Shown one piece after another: positions 62,750-64,000 of a DNA stretch of 64,000 bases. A program made the translations under genes and the position numbers. The notes beneath the pieces were generated by a model that saw nothing but the letters and a program-made list of their open reading frames with translations, made no database searches and was not told where the DNA came from. Location of the stretch: assembly GCA_029834535.1 (NCBI GenBank), contig JAQMWT010000553.1:1-64000 (forward strand), in the 5' to 3' direction. This stretch comes from Chrysophaeum taylorii (Eukaryota > Sar > Pelagophyceae > Pelagomonadales > Pelagomonadaceae). Each line of letters opens with the position of its first letter. Position 1 is the stretch's first letter.

Positions 62750-63948
62750 AACTTCAGCCCACAGTAAGTTCACCTATCTCTAACCCCAGTAAGTTCAGGT
62801 CTGGTCCCAGTAAGTTCACCTAGTCCAAATCTCTAACCCCAGTAAGTTCGGCGTAAACCCACTCGTGCTCACGCCCACTCCTTCGAGCTCGTCGCTCTCA
62901 CACCCGCCAATCCAAGCTGCTTTGATCCGCACGCGCCGCCAACCTTTGAGTTTGAGTTGCAAAAAACTCCAGTAAGCTCACCTGGCATACCCCAGTAAGT
63001 TCACCTGGTCACTATATTCACCTAGTCCCAATCTCAAACCCCAGTAAGTTCACCTGGTCCCAGTAAGTTCACTTACAGTGCGCGTGTAGACGCCGGGAGG
63101 GGGCTTATCGGTATTGCGGAGGTGCACGTGTGGAGTAGGGTGGAGTCGTCGACCCAGAAGAGCATACATATCCTCGGGGTTGCCGATCAACAGAGAGCCA
63201 CGTAGAGCTGGACGTGGCAGAAGACGGGCTTGTGGGCAAGAGGACGCCGACCTCGCGGGGCGTCTGGCCCTGGCTCTTGTTGATCGTTTGGCGTAGGCGG
63301 GCCTTAAGGGATACAGGTTGGAGGAGCCTCGGCGACAACGATACGATCAATGATGTATCTGGTAACGTTGCAGTGGCCGTGCGACGGGTCGAGGTTGCGA
63401 ATAGATTAAGCTCGCGATCAAAGTCAGCATCCCGTTGGTTGTTAGGGAGTTGAAAACTCTACTGTAAAGAGCGAGGCGTCGTCTTCCGACCCAGCCTAGT
63501 CAGCCGAAAAGAACTCCGACGCCTCGTCTCCGGGAAAAAAAGGCCGCGGTCATGCGCGCGTTGTCAGCATCGACAACATCGTTTCGACGGGGCGTGAGAA
63601 TGGCGCGCTGAAAGAGCCGCCGCGGCTCGTGGAAATAGTCTGCGAGGTCGCCGTAGACGGCTTGGAGGATCACTGTGTGGCTCGCGGGCCTACATGATCC
63701 TTGCCCTAAATTGGGGGACGCCTCGGCGATGACCCCGCCTAGGTCCCGCGTACTTATCTCCGCCCGTCAGGCACATACTCCCCACAAACCCACCCACATC
63801 CTTCATGCCCCACACCCCTCTAGCAGTCGACATTTAAAGACACCCCACACACCCCCTCTTAGCAGTCGACATTTAAAGACACCACACACCCCCTCTGGCA
63901 GTCGACATTTAAAGACAAACAAACAAACATCTGTCGATTAGTAGTTAG
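62750..63948 (-). mobile_element. Helitron/Pif1-helicase-bearing repeat, copy D (inverted)
   Basis: The reverse complement of the unit. The minisatellite appears as CAGTAAGTTCACC at 62760-63075, the helicase core runs 63700-63090, and the leader CATCTGTCGATTAGTAGTTAGG is at about 63928-63949. On the minus strand the helicase reads TINKSQGQTPREVGVLL near 63285. The unit next to the leader carries three tandem CAGTCGACATTTAAAGACA segments near 63822-63917, more than in copies A-C. Confidence 0.75.
62760..63075 (-). repeat. GTGAACTTACTGG minisatellite (in copy D, inverted)
   Basis: Reverse complement of the arrays in copies A-C, facing copy C across a short AAT-rich spacer. Confidence 0.85.
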
Positions 63949-64000
63949 GACTGTCCGTTGACCCCCCCCCAAAAGCAAAATTAAGTAATGCCCCCAATAC

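Larger units (their letters stand above)
61687..63949. repeat. Large inverted repeat (copies C and D)
   Basis: Arms of roughly 1.05 and 1.2 kb in inverted orientation are separated by a short (AAT)n-containing spacer near 62735-62758. The arms begin and end with the same leader sequence, so the whole could fold back as a long hairpin. Confidence 0.8.

Overview
The window looks like nuclear DNA of a GC-rich, compact, single-celled alga, most likely a stramenopile (pelagophyte-like). That placement is an inference. It rests on dense genes on both strands, very short introns (43 to 64 bp by my reading, often with GTGCGT donors), a eukaryotic gene set (SWI/SNF-type ATPase, Rev3, an RBR ubiquitin ligase, Golgi-type glycosyltransferases, a mitochondrial ribosomal protein) and a putative plastid presequence on one protein. 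No bacterial operon structure is seen.

Layout: 1-7190 is a Ty3/gypsy LTR retroelement fossil that carries a cytosine-5 DNA methyltransferase domain upstream of its reverse transcriptase; a 399 bp LINE-derived, SINE-like element is nested near its 3' end. Next come an FMN-dependent lactate dehydrogenase-type enzyme (7.2-8.5 kb), a gene-poor stretch, and two direct copies of a repeat carrying the C-terminal part of a Helitron/Pif1-type helicase plus a minisatellite (10.7-13.1 kb). An NAD-dependent L-lactate dehydrogenase follows at 13.2-14.3 kb. From 14.8 to 49.1 kb there is a dense host gene block: UDP-glucuronate decarboxylase, a second SINE-like copy, a secreted VOC-like protein, an IQ-motif protein, mL59-like ribosomal protein, an unknown acidic protein, a GT18-like transferase, an EF-hand protein, a DOT1-like methyltransferase, an SDR, a SNF2 ATPase, a WW-PH protein, a small unknown protein, Rev3, a two-domain glycosyltransferase and a secreted TIM-barrel/SUMF-type fusion.

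49.3-53.7 kb holds decayed DNA-transposon genes, including a P-element-superfamily transposase. 54.2-61.7 kb carries a GT14-like transferase, a pirin and a large RBR E3 ligase. From 61.7 kb to the window end are two more copies of the helicase repeat in inverted orientation, forming a large foldback.

Functional themes: secretory-pathway glycan enzymes (UXS, GT18-like, DUF6625/GT49-like, GT14-like, TIM-barrel/SUMF), chromatin and DNA maintenance (SNF2, Rev3, possible DOT1-like) and lactate metabolism (two unrelated lactate enzymes on the same strand on either side of the helicase repeats). These are separate eukaryotic genes, so co-regulation is not implied. The strongest single observation is the methyltransferase captured by the retroelement; the best-supported new mobile family is the (GTTA)n-tailed element, seen three times, each time with a 13 bp target-site duplication.
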